64,000 bases of DNA from REEB481 sp964586595 (lineage in GTDB: Bacteria; Bacteroidota; Bacteroidia; NS11-12g; UBA955): positions 1 to 64,000 of the forward strand of contig CAZPHB010000007.1 in assembly GCA_964586595.1 (NCBI GenBank), written 5' to 3'. Positions 1 through 8,038 of the stretch are shown here, piece after piece. A program made the position numbers and the translations under genes. The notes beneath the pieces are model-generated. The model was not told the DNA's origin. It saw only the letters and a list, made by a program, of their open reading frames with translations, and made no database searches. Within the stretch, counting starts at the first letter, position 1; the number at the start of each line of letters is the position of its first letter.

Positions 1-121
1 GGAAGATGCGACCCTTTCCTTAGATTCCGTCGAATGACGGAACGGTTTGGTTCGCGTTAATGCCATAAAAACTCGCGGTTAATAGGGCTTTGCGTTTCGC
101 CTGTTTTGGCTCAGCGACCGT

Positions 122-514
122 TTATTCCTCCATATTCAGCCAGTACACATCCTGTTGGTTGCGCAGGATGTTATGCCAGGCGAAGCCACCTGGCTCTGGG
201 ATGATTTCCAGCAGGTCGAACATGATACAATCTTTCGGCAGGCGCTCAAATACCAGGGTGAAACGGTAACGGCTGTTTCCGGGAATGAAGGACCATTGAG
301 GCGCCAGGGCAATATTGTGCTGCTGCAGGAGCCGCGCACGGATGTTCTGCTGCTGGTCCACGAGAAAAGTGGATGGCCAGATACGCGCATACATATCGAA
401 GTTGTTCAGACAGGTGATGTGTACCAGCACCTGTCCTTCCTCTTCCACAAGGGTGAGTTCTTGGGCAATAAGGGCCTTTTTGACTTCGGTATCGGTCAGG
501 GAATTGTTGAACAC
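122..514 (-). CDS. Bacteroidota hypothetical protein, 130 aa
   Basis: Small soluble protein without signal peptide or membrane segment. The frame opens with GTG at 514. The C-terminal half carries a run of aromatic and acidic residues (DLLEIIPEPGGFAWHN) of a kind I associate with small uncharacterised Bacteroidota proteins, but I cannot assign a function. It is divergently oriented to the exported protein that starts at 604, and the 89 bp between them should hold both promoters. A TTATTTTG stretch just upstream on the minus strand is a possible -7 element. The start codon is uncertain because no in-frame ATG lies near the beginning. Confidence 0.6.
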   Translation of the reverse strand: MFNNSLTDTEVKKALIAQELTLVEEEGQVLVHITCLNNFDMYARIWPSTFLVDQQQNIRARLLQQHNIALAPQWSFIPGNSRYRFTLVFERLPKDCIMFDLLEIIPEPGGFAWHNILRNQQDVYWLNMEE

Positions 515-591
515 GGCTTCAAGGGGGATCGTGAAGCCAAAATAAGATGAACGAATTGAAAATCCCTGAACAGATATACCTGTCTCCGCCC

Positions 592-599
592 TAATTTCG
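592..599 (+). promoter_or_regulatory. Possible -7 element TAATTTCG upstream of the exported protein
   Basis: TAATTTCG differs by one base from the TAnnTTTG -7 consensus of Bacteroidota and sits 4 nt before the ATG at 604. No good -33 TTTG is visible at the expected distance, so this is tentative. Confidence 0.3.
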
Positions 600-603
600 T
601 CGA

Positions 604-1005
604 ATGCACAGATTCAAATTGAAAGGACTGTTCATGACGGTTCTGACTCTTATGGCCTTTCAAAGCGCTAATCCGCCGGTGAAACGCTGGTACACTTATA
701 CAGGCTTTATAGGGAAATACCCAATAGGAGCTAACCTTTACATTGACGAAACACCCGGGAACAAGGTGAACTTTTCGGGAACTTATTTTTACGTTTCCAA
801 GGGCATTAAAATCAACCTGAGCGGCGATTGGTATTGGGGCGCCCGAAGCATGCCCAGCATACAACTAACAGAAACCAGCAACGGCAAGGTAACAGGTTCT
901 TTTTCCCTGCTGCCGGAAGGGGAAGGATATGCGAAACTGAAGGGCACCTGGAACAATCCCGGCGGTTCGAAGACGCTGAACGTAACTTTGACTGAGGTGC
1001 GCTAA
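604..1005 (+). CDS. Small exported beta-rich protein, unknown function
   Basis: The protein has 133 aa. Residues 1-22 form a signal peptide (basic HRFKLK, hydrophobic LFMTVLTLMAF, small residues near the cut). The mature part is full of alternating hydrophobic/polar strands with FSGTYFYVSKGIKINLSG and GTW motifs. This resembles small periplasmic Bacteroidota proteins built around a G-K-Y-P/Y-Y-Y pattern; no enzyme motif is visible. TAATTTCG at 592-599 resembles the Bacteroidota -7 element and lies only 4 nt before the ATG, so the message may be nearly leaderless, or translation may start at the internal Met11. It is divergent from the gene at 122-514. Function not assigned. Confidence 0.6.
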   Translation: MHRFKLKGLFMTVLTLMAFQSANPPVKRWYTYTGFIGKYPIGANLYIDETPGNKVNFSGTYFYVSKGIKINLSGDWYWGARSMPSIQLTETSNGKVTGSFSLLPEGEGYAKLKGTWNNPGGSKTLNVTLTEVR

Positions 1006-1285
1006 CATTTCGGTATAAAGAAGTCTGGGTAAATCTCCCGGATTCAGATTCCCGAAAGCCCCCTTGTCATCCTGAGCCAACTTGCCTTGAGCGCAGCCGA
1101 AAGGAAGGACGTACTACGTAACAAAGTGGAAAACCGTGCAGCAGAACGGCATGTGAAGTTCATCTAATGGAAAGAGTGCTAATGGTTCGTGGTTCTCCCG
1201 ATGCGCTGCGCTTTCAGAAATGGCAGCCCGGGACTCCCTGAGGTCGTCCGTGACTTTCAGGACCAAGAGAAAATCAGTGCAAATC
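1006..1285. repeat. Intergenic region with an interspersed GTCATCCTGAGC-type element
   Basis: No gene is seen here. At about 1066-1108 lies a copy of the GTCATCCTGAGC...GAGCGCAGCCGAAAGGA element found scattered in Bacteroidota intergenic DNA; in this copy about 12 extra bases sit between the two halves. The rest of the gap between the convergent genes shows no clear hairpin with a T tract. Confidence 0.4.
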
Positions 1286-1801
1286 CTATGGAATCAGCTT
1301 CTTGCACCTTGAACACAATGAATTACTACGAATCATTTCATTTAAAGCTTCCAGGCTTATGTTACCGCGCACACCACAATCCCAAAGTTCAGAAAAAGGA
1401 GCCTTTACTTGCACCATGGATAGCATTTCATCCATCGAGAACGGATATTCCCTTTTGTTGTATTCCGCCAGATTGATGTTTAGATAGGCTGTATGAACAG
1501 TGATGCCTATTCGATCCAAGAAGTAACCAGAATCCAAAACCACAGGGTAAAGCAATACCGAATCCGCCATTTGCACATCCTTAGGATGCGGATAGGACAA
1601 GATTTGGCTTTTATCTTCAGAAAGTACAACTGGGAGCAGATTGCTGTAGTCGGACATTTGCCTATACACCATCAGGTGGGGCATTGCCTCAACAAGACCA
1701 GGCTTTGCAGGTCCTTCAATCATTCCTTTATTCCGAGTAATGCACCCTGCCCCAGAAAGCAGGAGTGCAATACTCAGAAAAACGGTGAATAAACGCCTCA
1801 A
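1286..1801 (-). CDS. Small lipoprotein coupled to the C10 protease
   Basis: The protein has 171 aa and starts with TTG at 1801, which overlaps the protease stop codon (TTGA). That indicates translational coupling to the C10 peptidase gene just upstream. Residues 1-20 are a lipoprotein signal (MRRLFTVFLSIALLLSGAGC) with Cys20 as the probable lipidated residue; the -3 position is Gly, which is atypical but tolerated in Bacteroidota. The mature protein has three further Cys residues near the C-terminus (DCGVRG, CSRCKK). In Bacteroides, C10 proteases are commonly encoded beside small lipoprotein inhibitors (Bfi/Spi type), so an inhibitor or accessory role is a reasonable inference. I see no diagnostic inhibitor motif. 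Confidence 0.65.
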   Translation of the reverse strand: MRRLFTVFLSIALLLSGAGCITRNKGMIEGPAKPGLVEAMPHLMVYRQMSDYSNLLPVVLSEDKSQILSYPHPKDVQMADSVLLYPVVLDSGYFLDRIGITVHTAYLNINLAEYNKREYPFSMDEMLSMVQVKAPFSELWDCGVRGNISLEALNEMIRSNSLCSRCKKLIP

Positions 1802-4383
1802 TCTTTTATTACTTTTTGAACAAACACTTGTTCACCTGATTGTATCCGCATCCAATAAATCCCGGAACTCAGATGCTTCAATGAAATTGGCTGTCCTGGC
1901 AAATTGGATTCCTGTTGCAGCATTACTTTACCATTGACATCCAAGAGTTCTATGCGGTCAATAATCAAAGTTCCGGCATCAAGTTTAAGCAGATCTTTGG
2001 TTGGATTTGGAAACGCCCGAATCGGGGAAATTCCAGGAGTGGCTACATTCGCTGTGGATGTGCGTGAAATTGGTATTTCCAGCAAATAAGTACCGGTCAT
2101 ACCCACGAAATAAGGCGCTACTTTAAACAGGATTGTCTTACCGCCGGTAATATCGATTGCAGCAGGAACTAGGTCATCAAAGGCATCCGACCACGTGATT
2201 CCGCCATCAAGCGAATAGGAGAAGACCGCATCTAAGGTATAGGTAAAGCTGTTCCCAGAATTATATTCATCATGTAAACGGGGCGTTAACGAGTAATTGT
2301 AACCGGTAGGTAAAGCAATTTTGTAATAGTCATAGTCTGTTTCCACATGAATATTAGATCCGGGGGTTGCAGGCTTTGCCTGATTCCCAGAAAAATTGAG
2401 ATTAAGATTGTACGCGAGCGAAGCATTGTCATTTGCCTCATAAATATCCGCCTTCAGTGGTGGAGCCATCACGTCAATCATAATGGGATTTTGATAATTA
2501 TTTGAGCCGGTTAGTATCCAGGTTGAAGCTCCGTCTGGAATATGCTGCATTGCCAATAGGTACGTACCCGGACTTACCGTGATAGAATCAGATGAAAATT
2601 CCAGGTTTGAGGAATACACATAGCCATTCGGCAAACCATTAGACTCTGTGATTATTTTAAGTGTCTGAGCCCAGGAGCCATCCAGATTAAATAAACTAAC
2701 AGCATAACGACCAACAAAAGTTGAACCGCTATTGTTAACAATGTTTAAACTCACAGATGCAGGCTCACCTTTGGTAAATGCCAAATCGGACGGTAGCATA
2801 TCTGAATACAGGGCAATATTCTTATTATTCGTGACGGTTATTGGTTTGCTCTTGAGGTAAAACAAGGTGCCGTTCACAACTTGCCAATCACCGCCATCCG
2901 GTCTGTAGTAAATGGAAATTGTGTATTTCCCGGGAAGCATCTTCAAATTCCCTGTGGTACTGAAAACAAGGTCGTTGGTGTATTTATATCCTCCCTGTAA
3001 AGTATAGCCGGTTTTAATTTCCACATAATCCACGAAATTGCTTCGTTCATCAAACACTGCAGCGCAGTAGTCCCCTTTAAAAGCGTAGGTGCTGTTGTTT
3101 GTAAAGTTGGCTGAAACCGTAAAGGCTCCGCCGTAGGAAATGGTGGTTGGTGAAACGGTAATGCTTGTATTGAGGGTTAGTTTATAATTGAGATTCCCCG
3201 TAGCACCTTTAATACCAAATATGGCCCCCTGCGAACTATTAAAACCACCAGTTCCTCCACCAGTTCCTGTTGAACCTGGATTCAATGCATTCAATTGAAA
3301 GTACCCATCAGAACTTCCGCCCCAACCCCAATTGAAATGAACGTAATTATTATTATCATACCCATCAGCAACGAAACAATGACCCCCACCTCCACCTACA
3401 CCCCGGTAAAGCAGCGGAACCCCAGCATCTAATTCACTCTTTACCATATTCAGCCAAGCAGCATCCGTATATGCACTCCTGAATTTACCAGACAGGGAAG
3501 ACGAATATCCAAAATATTTTTTCAATGCAGACTCCGCTGTTATTCCACTTCCAATTGTAGTAGCAGAACTTGCATCAACGCCATAATTCATATTAACACT
3601 TACCCCACAATCAAACATAAGCTGAGCCACGTCCGAATTGGCAGATGTGACATAATTAGACATATTGGAATAGTTATATACGTGATCAGCAAAGTTGGAA
3701 GAAATAGTTCCATACTTCGTATGATTGTAGGAATTGAATCCCGTTCCTGCTACCGGATAATTCCAATATTTAATAACCTGAGCCATAGCTGTGGCTACAC
3801 AACCAGTAACTGCACGTTCGTTGTATGTTCTATCAAATGGACATAAATCATTGAAGTATGGACTCTGATCCCATTTTGTACTAATTAAAGGTGAAACTGC
3901 ACCTCGTCGAAGCCCGGCTGAATTTTGCCCCTGTAAGAGCATTTCCCATTCATTCTTTATTTCATCGCTGGCCTCCAAACCGTTTACTACGGCATAACGT
4001 ATTTGATCTGCATACCCTTGAAACCACTTTAAAACCGATGTGTTTTTGCCATTCGGATCAAATGCACTTTCATCTGAATAAGCAAGCACAGGCAATACTA
4101 CATCATCTGCTGACACCGCTATAAACCCTTGCTTACCCATATTGAAAACATAAAAATATGCGCCTTCACCTGGTGCATCTTTTGCACTACTTGCTTTGTC
4201 CGCATAGGTGTAGGTAAGTTCCAACTGAAAGGGCTGGCGGAAAATTTGGGAGGTGGTTCTTGTCTTCAAAAAATGCTCTGCAACCAGCATGGCGGTCCTG
4301 CTGTCAATTGGCTTAGCGGTTACATCCTTTCCTATGATGAAACACAGTAAGTATGTTAGAAGGCCGTATAGTATTCTTTTCAT
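1798..4383 (-). CDS. Secreted C10 (streptopain-like) cysteine protease with T9SS sorting domain
   Basis: The protein has 861 aa. Residues 1-23 are a signal peptide. About 25-135 matches the Spi/C10 prodomain (FIAVSADDVVLPVLAYSD). About 165-375 is peptidase C10, with nucleophile Cys195 in TGCVATAMAQ, His335 in GGGGHCFVADGYD and the following NWGWGGSSDGYF block, all as in streptopain. Several Ig-like beta domains occupy about 400-770. The C-terminal 75 residues (FPNPTKDLLKLDA...GIYWMRI...QKVIKD) are a type A T9SS sorting domain, so the enzyme should be exported across the outer membrane and activated by prodomain removal. All catalytic residues are present. It lies between two small lipoproteins, and the downstream one is translationally coupled to it. 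Identity is firm; the substrate is unknown. Confidence 0.93.
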   Translation of the reverse strand: MKRILYGLLTYLLCFIIGKDVTAKPIDSRTAMLVAEHFLKTRTTSQIFRQPFQLELTYTYADKASSAKDAPGEGAYFYVFNMGKQGFIAVSADDVVLPVLAYSDESAFDPNGKNTSVLKWFQGYADQIRYAVVNGLEASDEIKNEWEMLLQGQNSAGLRRGAVSPLISTKWDQSPYFNDLCPFDRTYNERAVTGCVATAMAQVIKYWNYPVAGTGFNSYNHTKYGTISSNFADHVYNYSNMSNYVTSANSDVAQLMFDCGVSVNMNYGVDASSATTIGSGITAESALKKYFGYSSSLSGKFRSAYTDAAWLNMVKSELDAGVPLLYRGVGGGGGHCFVADGYDNNNYVHFNWGWGGSSDGYFQLNALNPGSTGTGGGTGGFNSSQGAIFGIKGATGNLNYKLTLNTSITVSPTTISYGGAFTVSANFTNNSTYAFKGDYCAAVFDERSNFVDYVEIKTGYTLQGGYKYTNDLVFSTTGNLKMLPGKYTISIYYRPDGGDWQVVNGTLFYLKSKPITVTNNKNIALYSDMLPSDLAFTKGEPASVSLNIVNNSGSTFVGRYAVSLFNLDGSWAQTLKIITESNGLPNGYVYSSNLEFSSDSITVSPGTYLLAMQHIPDGASTWILTGSNNYQNPIMIDVMAPPLKADIYEANDNASLAYNLNLNFSGNQAKPATPGSNIHVETDYDYYKIALPTGYNYSLTPRLHDEYNSGNSFTYTLDAVFSYSLDGGITWSDAFDDLVPAAIDITGGKTILFKVAPYFVGMTGTYLLEIPISRTSTANVATPGISPIRAFPNPTKDLLKLDAGTLIIDRIELLDVNGKVMLQQESNLPGQPISLKHLSSGIYWMRIQSGEQVFVQKVIKD

Positions 4384-4418
4384 AAATATTGATGGATTAC
4401 GAAGAAATGAATTTTAAC

Positions 4419-4805
4419 TTAATCGAGCTGGAAACCAAGACAAACGCCGTCCTTTATTTCCATAGTCCCGTCATAAACAACATCATTGTCCTGATCGAGC
4501 ACCTGATATGCAACTACCTGGCTGGTTAGGGTACCCAGTTGATATTTAGCGGTTACGGCGCCCTGTGCACCACAATCGGGTGATGCGTTGAAATAAATAG
4601 AAGCGGCCTGACTGCCGACCAATTTGCCACCTAAATACATTTTCAGTGATGTAATTCCAATGCTCTGAAGCAACTGCGCATTGGATTTGGTTTGCCAAAA
4701 GACAACACTTCCAGCACGGTCATCTTTCTTGCATCCGCTGAAGCCAACAAGTGCGAAAACGAGCATCAATAGGAACGAATAGATTTTTGTTTTTATGGTT
4801 TTCAT
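4419..4805 (-). CDS. Small lipoprotein upstream of the C10 protease
   Basis: The protein has 128 aa. The lipoprotein signal is MKTIKTKIYSFLLMLVFALV, then GFSGC with Cys25 followed by KKDD, typical of Bacteroidota surface lipoproteins. The mature part contains an ITSLKMYLGGKLVGS strand pair, a SPDCGAQGAVT motif and a final GTMEIKDGVCLGFQLD. This is the layout of a small beta-sandwich lipoprotein family that I recognise by pattern but cannot name. The gene ends 36 bp before the C10 protease on the same strand and probably belongs to the same transcript. It could be a protease inhibitor or chaperone like those linked to Bacteroides C10 enzymes; that is inference from position. Confidence 0.7.
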   Translation of the reverse strand: MKTIKTKIYSFLLMLVFALVGFSGCKKDDRAGSVVFWQTKSNAQLLQSIGITSLKMYLGGKLVGSQAASIYFNASPDCGAQGAVTAKYQLGTLTSQVVAYQVLDQDNDVVYDGTMEIKDGVCLGFQLD

Positions 4806-4905
4806 GTTTGTAGATGTAGCGCAATCTTACATTTCATGCAATCCTGAATCTCTTACCACCTTCCCTTCCCTGCCTCCTGATTTCCCAAGCCGACTTCTGA
4901 ATTTC

Positions 4906-5259
4906 CTAAGCGCCCAGGGCAATGGTTTTAATCCATTCCATCACGCGCGCCTTCGCCTGCTCGGATACCGGAACCTGCATGCCGTTCGATAAATGCAACT
5001 GATACCCCTGAAGGCGCGTGAGGGCGCGTACATGCGTGGGATTCACCAGCCAGGATCGGTGCGGACGGCAATATCCGAGGTTAGCCAAACGCGCCTCAGC
5101 CCAGGAAAGACTGCGGGAAACCGTATGCTTCTGCCCGTCGTGCATGTGGAATACACAATAGCTCCGCCCTGCCTCAATGGCTACAATTTCATGTAATACC
5201 AGAAACTGTAATCCGTGCTGATGCGGAATGGCTACAAACTGCACCTGTACGGACGTCAT
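4906..5259 (-). CDS. Stand-alone LytTR DNA-binding protein
   Basis: The protein has 117 aa, almost entirely a LytTR domain: FLVLHEIVAIEAGRSYC, SRSLSWAEARL and the HRSWLVNPTHV block are the family hallmarks. It lacks a receiver domain. It is very similar to the LytTR half of the response regulator encoded immediately upstream (5407-6159): both share IEA-RSYC, VSRSL-WAE, the HRSWLVNP block, EQAK-RV-EW and the final GA. Both genes also end in a TTTCCTAAGC flank, so this looks like a tandem duplication that lost the receiver. It may bind the same sites, possibly as an antagonist of the full-length regulator. DNA targets are not known. Confidence 0.85.
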   Translation of the reverse strand: MTSVQVQFVAIPHQHGLQFLVLHEIVAIEAGRSYCVFHMHDGQKHTVSRSLSWAEARLANLGYCRPHRSWLVNPTHVRALTRLQGYQLHLSNGMQVPVSEQAKARVMEWIKTIALGA

Positions 5260-5406
5260 ACATGCATTAAATGGAGCGGAGCTGAACGATTCAATTCATT
5301 CATAAAACCCTGAAAATAAAATACAAACCTATCCGCCCATACACAGAACCCTTAGGCCGTATTCCCTACAGGCTATCTAAACTTCCGAAAGCCGGTGTTT
5401 TATTTC

Positions 5407-6159
5407 CTAAGCACCGGTGCTCAACCCGCGCAGCCATTCAGCCACCCGCTCTTTGGCCTGTTCTGCCACCTGCACCAGCAAACCATTGACCATGCGCAGG
5501 CTGTAGCCCTGATGTTTTAAGAAGGCGCGCACATGCCTCGGGTTCACCAGCCAGGACCGGTGTGTACGAAAAAAGCCTTCCGGATGCAGCAATTCCTCAG
5601 CCCATGCCAAACTGCGGGACACCAGCTTCTGCGCACCATCCAGCAAATACACCCTGCAATAACTCCGCTGCGCTTCTATGGCAATGATGTCCTCAAGGCG
5701 CACAAATTCAGTGCCCTCTGAAAATGGCAAAGCCAAATATTGCACCTTGCCGCTGCGCATGTCCTTACGCAGACTTGTCCAGTGCCCGCCGACAAATCGC
5801 TGCCTCGACTGCACACGTTCCATGGCCAGTTCCAAGCTGTTTCTGAGTCGCTGCGGATCGTAGGGTTTCAGGATGTAATCCACCGCGTAACATTGAAACG
5901 CATGCTGCATGAAACGGTCGGTTCCGGTCACAAAAACCAATTGCTGCACAGGCAAATCTTCCGGCAGGAAATCAAAAACCGGCACACCGTCAATCATGAT
6001 GTCCAGAACAGCCACATCAAACTGCGCGGCGGCGCAGCTTCCGGCGATGGCAGCCGCTTCCACGGCTACCGCAATTTCCAATTCCGGGAACCAGGACCGA
6101 ATGTTAGTTTTAAGTCCCAGCGCCAGTTGCGGCTCATCTTCTACAATCAGTAATTTCAT
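5407..6159 (-). CDS. LytTR response regulator
   Basis: The protein has 250 aa from ATG 6159 (MKLLIVEDEP). The ATG overlaps the TGA of the histidine kinase gene (ATGA), which fixes the start; the frame stays open further upstream, but that part lies inside the kinase gene. The receiver domain is about 1-120 with acidic pocket EDE, phospho-acceptor Asp53 (VLDIMID), Thr78/Thr80 region (FVTGTD) and Lys98 (ILKPYD). A LytTR DNA-binding domain fills about 140-250 (IIAIEAQRSYCRVYL, HRSWLVNPRHV). It forms a two-component operon with the kinase and likely controls nearby genes, perhaps including the duplicated LytTR protein downstream. The signal is unknown. Confidence 0.92.
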   Translation of the reverse strand: MKLLIVEDEPQLALGLKTNIRSWFPELEIAVAVEAAAIAGSCAAAQFDVAVLDIMIDGVPVFDFLPEDLPVQQLVFVTGTDRFMQHAFQCYAVDYILKPYDPQRLRNSLELAMERVQSRQRFVGGHWTSLRKDMRSGKVQYLALPFSEGTEFVRLEDIIAIEAQRSYCRVYLLDGAQKLVSRSLAWAEELLHPEGFFRTHRSWLVNPRHVRAFLKHQGYSLRMVNGLLVQVAEQAKERVAEWLRGLSTGA

Positions 6160-6791
6160 ACCGGGATTTGCATGATGAGTTGTTCCTGCTTCAGAAATAA
6201 ACGCTCCTGATCCTGATGTCGGTGGTGCATACAATAGCAATATTCCAGTCTTTTCTTCAGAAAAAATAAGCCATGCCCTTTCGGTGCGCGTTCCAGTGCT
6301 TTGGCCTCCGGCAGCTGATACCCGGAGAAGGCAAACGTCAGTTTCCGGTTGCGCGTTTCGTGGATGCGCAGCCTGATTCCCGCCGACTGGCCCTGCTTCA
6401 CGCCGTGTTGCAAGGCGTTCTCCAGCAGGCAGATGAGCGACAAACCCGGAAGTTTTTTGTGGTAGAATTCCTCCGGACACTCCACATCTAAAGCACAACC
6501 ATGACGGCTGCTCAGGCTGTAGGCAAGGATCAGTTCCCTGCAGTGCACCAGTTCGCGCTCCAGCGTACTAAAACCGTCTTTCTGAACATCAAATCCGTAG
6601 CGCATCAGGGAACCCAGTGCACTCAGGAATTCCTGCTGCTTGGCCGGGTCAGAAATACCCGCGGCCTGCTGCATCAAATTGCTCATGGTATGCAGGTCCG
6701 ACAATTTCGCATCGAGTTTAAATTCCTGTTCCGTTTTTTTCCCAAAGGCATACAACCAGAGAAAGAATAATATAAGGCAGAGTAGCTCCAT
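6156..6791 (-). CDS. Short LytS-type histidine kinase with degenerate phosphorylation motif
   Basis: The protein has 211 aa. One N-terminal membrane segment (residues 2-16) is followed directly by a His_kinase (PF06580-like) region and an HATPase domain, with no sensor domain. The usual PHFLFN motif is reduced to LHTMSN (His34 and Asn38 kept, the rest changed). The N-box ENALQHG is at 124-130 and the G-rich GHGLFFLKKRLE at 172-183. The following helix (LGSLMRYGFD...LERELVHCRELI) aligns well with active family members. Its stop overlaps the start of the response regulator. Autophosphorylation may still be possible because the His is retained, but activity is uncertain; it may depend on a partner for sensing. 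Confidence 0.85.
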   Translation of the reverse strand: MELLCLILFFLWLYAFGKKTEQEFKLDAKLSDLHTMSNLMQQAAGISDPAKQQEFLSALGSLMRYGFDVQKDGFSTLERELVHCRELILAYSLSSRHGCALDVECPEEFYHKKLPGLSLICLLENALQHGVKQGQSAGIRLRIHETRNRKLTFAFSGYQLPEAKALERAPKGHGLFFLKKRLEYCYCMHHRHQDQERLFLKQEQLIMQIPV

Positions 6792-6965
6792 CGTTTTATA
6801 TTCAATTAACCAAGTTTAACTAAAGTTACCTGCTCCGGATATCCATTCCGGAAGCACGCAGTGCACCTTGCAAACGGCATACCATTCAGGAAGCTTGTCA
6901 ACCTTGACAATTCTCAGCGCCGGCGCAAACCGACCTGAATTTTGCTGCCGTAAAACGAACAAAAC

Positions 6966-7610
6966 ATGAGCATGCAAGAAACAAACAACCACGGCGCCGG
7001 GCGCGCCACCAGCATTACTTTATTGATTTTGGACATGAGCGGCTCGATGTCGTCGATTGCCGAAACGGTAGTGAGCACACACCAACGCATCATCGGCGGC
7101 ATCCTGCAGGAGCAGGAACAACACCCCGAGCTGCAGCAACTGGTTTCTGTATGGACCTTTGAAGGCAACAGAATCCAGGAGCGTATTTCCTTGCAGGAGG
7201 CCCACGCCGGAATGCGGGAGCTTGCATATCAACCCCTGGGAAATACGCCGCTCTACGATGCCATTGGCAAGTCCGCCGGCAACCTGGAAGAATACCTGCG
7301 CAACAACAAACCGGAAGGACCCCTGCGTGTGAGCGTGGCGGTGCTGACGGACGGATATGAAAATTCAAGCCGTTCGTTCACCCGCGACGAAATTCAACGT
7401 CTGGTGGACCGTCTGCGGAACTCCGGCTGGGAATTCAGCTATTACGGCGCCGACCACGACGTAGAGCGCATCGCCATGGAGCTGCATTTCAACGAACACA
7501 TGCACATCGACAAGAGCGCGCAGGGCATGGCCCATTTTGCCGCCGACTACCAGAGCAAGGAGCTGAAGCGCAAGCTGGATTTAATCAAGAAACAATATCC
7601 TTCGGAATAA
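6966..7610 (+). CDS. vWA-domain protein
   Basis: The protein has 214 aa without signal peptide or membrane segment, so it is cytoplasmic. The whole length is a von Willebrand factor A fold with an intact MIDAS metal site: DMSGS at 23-27, Thr94 in PLGNTPLYDAI and Asp129 in VLTDGYENSS. This is the short stand-alone vWA form found next to many unrelated genes, and the function is not predictable from sequence. It is divergent from the LytS/LytTR operon (175 bp apart) and followed by a non-coding region with a strong palindrome at 7630-7665. Confidence 0.85.
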   Translation: MSMQETNNHGAGRATSITLLILDMSGSMSSIAETVVSTHQRIIGGILQEQEQHPELQQLVSVWTFEGNRIQERISLQEAHAGMRELAYQPLGNTPLYDAIGKSAGNLEEYLRNNKPEGPLRVSVAVLTDGYENSSRSFTRDEIQRLVDRLRNSGWEFSYYGADHDVERIAMELHFNEHMHIDKSAQGMAHFAADYQSKELKRKLDLIKKQYPSE

Positions 7611-7623
7611 TACAATACACGCA

Positions 7624-7676
7624 GGGTTGGCCTCAGGCGCAGGATTTAAATCCTGCGCCTGAGGCGTCCACCAACC
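7624..7676. repeat. 36-bp perfect palindrome with extended arms, possible bidirectional terminator
   Basis: Positions 7630-7665 read the same on both strands: arm GCCTCAGGCGCAGGATTT, then its exact complement, centred between 7647 and 7648 with no spacer. After a short mismatch the stem resumes with GGTTGG (7625-7630 side) against CCAACC (about 7671-7676). It lies 20 bp after the vWA stop codon. In RNA it would form a very stable hairpin. No T tract follows, so a Rho-independent terminator is not classical; a mobile REP-like palindrome is the alternative. Confidence 0.6.
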
Positions 7677-7699
7677 AGATGCGCCTTCATCCCCTGAAC

Positions 7700-8036
7700 A
7701 TCGGCTCGTTGCGTCGCATGACAAAGCGGGCCGGTGTTTTATTGGACGTGTTTAGTGAAAGATACGACCCCAAGGGGTCAAGGGAGATGAAGACGTTCTA
7801 TTATGTGAATGAAGCGTTCCCTCGCGTCAGATTCCGGCGCATGGCGGAAAGGGGTCGGGCGCGTGCCGTTGTGGCGGGCGCTGCCGAGGTTTGGTGTGGC
7901 GGATGCGACCCCTCCGGGGTCGTTGGAGAGGCATGTGTAGGAATTTGTGGAAGATTTGACCCCTACGGGGTCGGGGATGTGCTCATTCACGGAAATTGCG
8001 TCCCCGCCCTGTAAATTCGGTCGCATGACGGAACCG
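7700..8036. repeat. Cluster of degenerate interspersed repeats with GACCCC/GGGGTC palindromes
   Basis: No gene is supported here. Three short palindromes, GACCCC-AA-GGGGTC (7766-7779), GACCCC-TCC-GGGGTC (7907-7921, odd spacer) and GACCCC-TAC-GGGGTC (7958-7972), each follow a GAT(A/G/T)... lead. Between them recur variants of TCGCATGACGGAAC (about 7712, 7829 and 8019). A related block (GATGCGACCC, then GTCGAATGACGGAAC) lies at 5-45 of the window. This is the look of a decayed Bacteroidota intergenic repeat family. Confidence 0.55.
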
Positions 8037-8038
8037 GT

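Noticed and set aside
7679..8014. A 111-codon frame in the repeat cluster after the vWA gene
   Set aside because: It runs through the GACCCC palindromes and repeat remnants and has no protein-like character.
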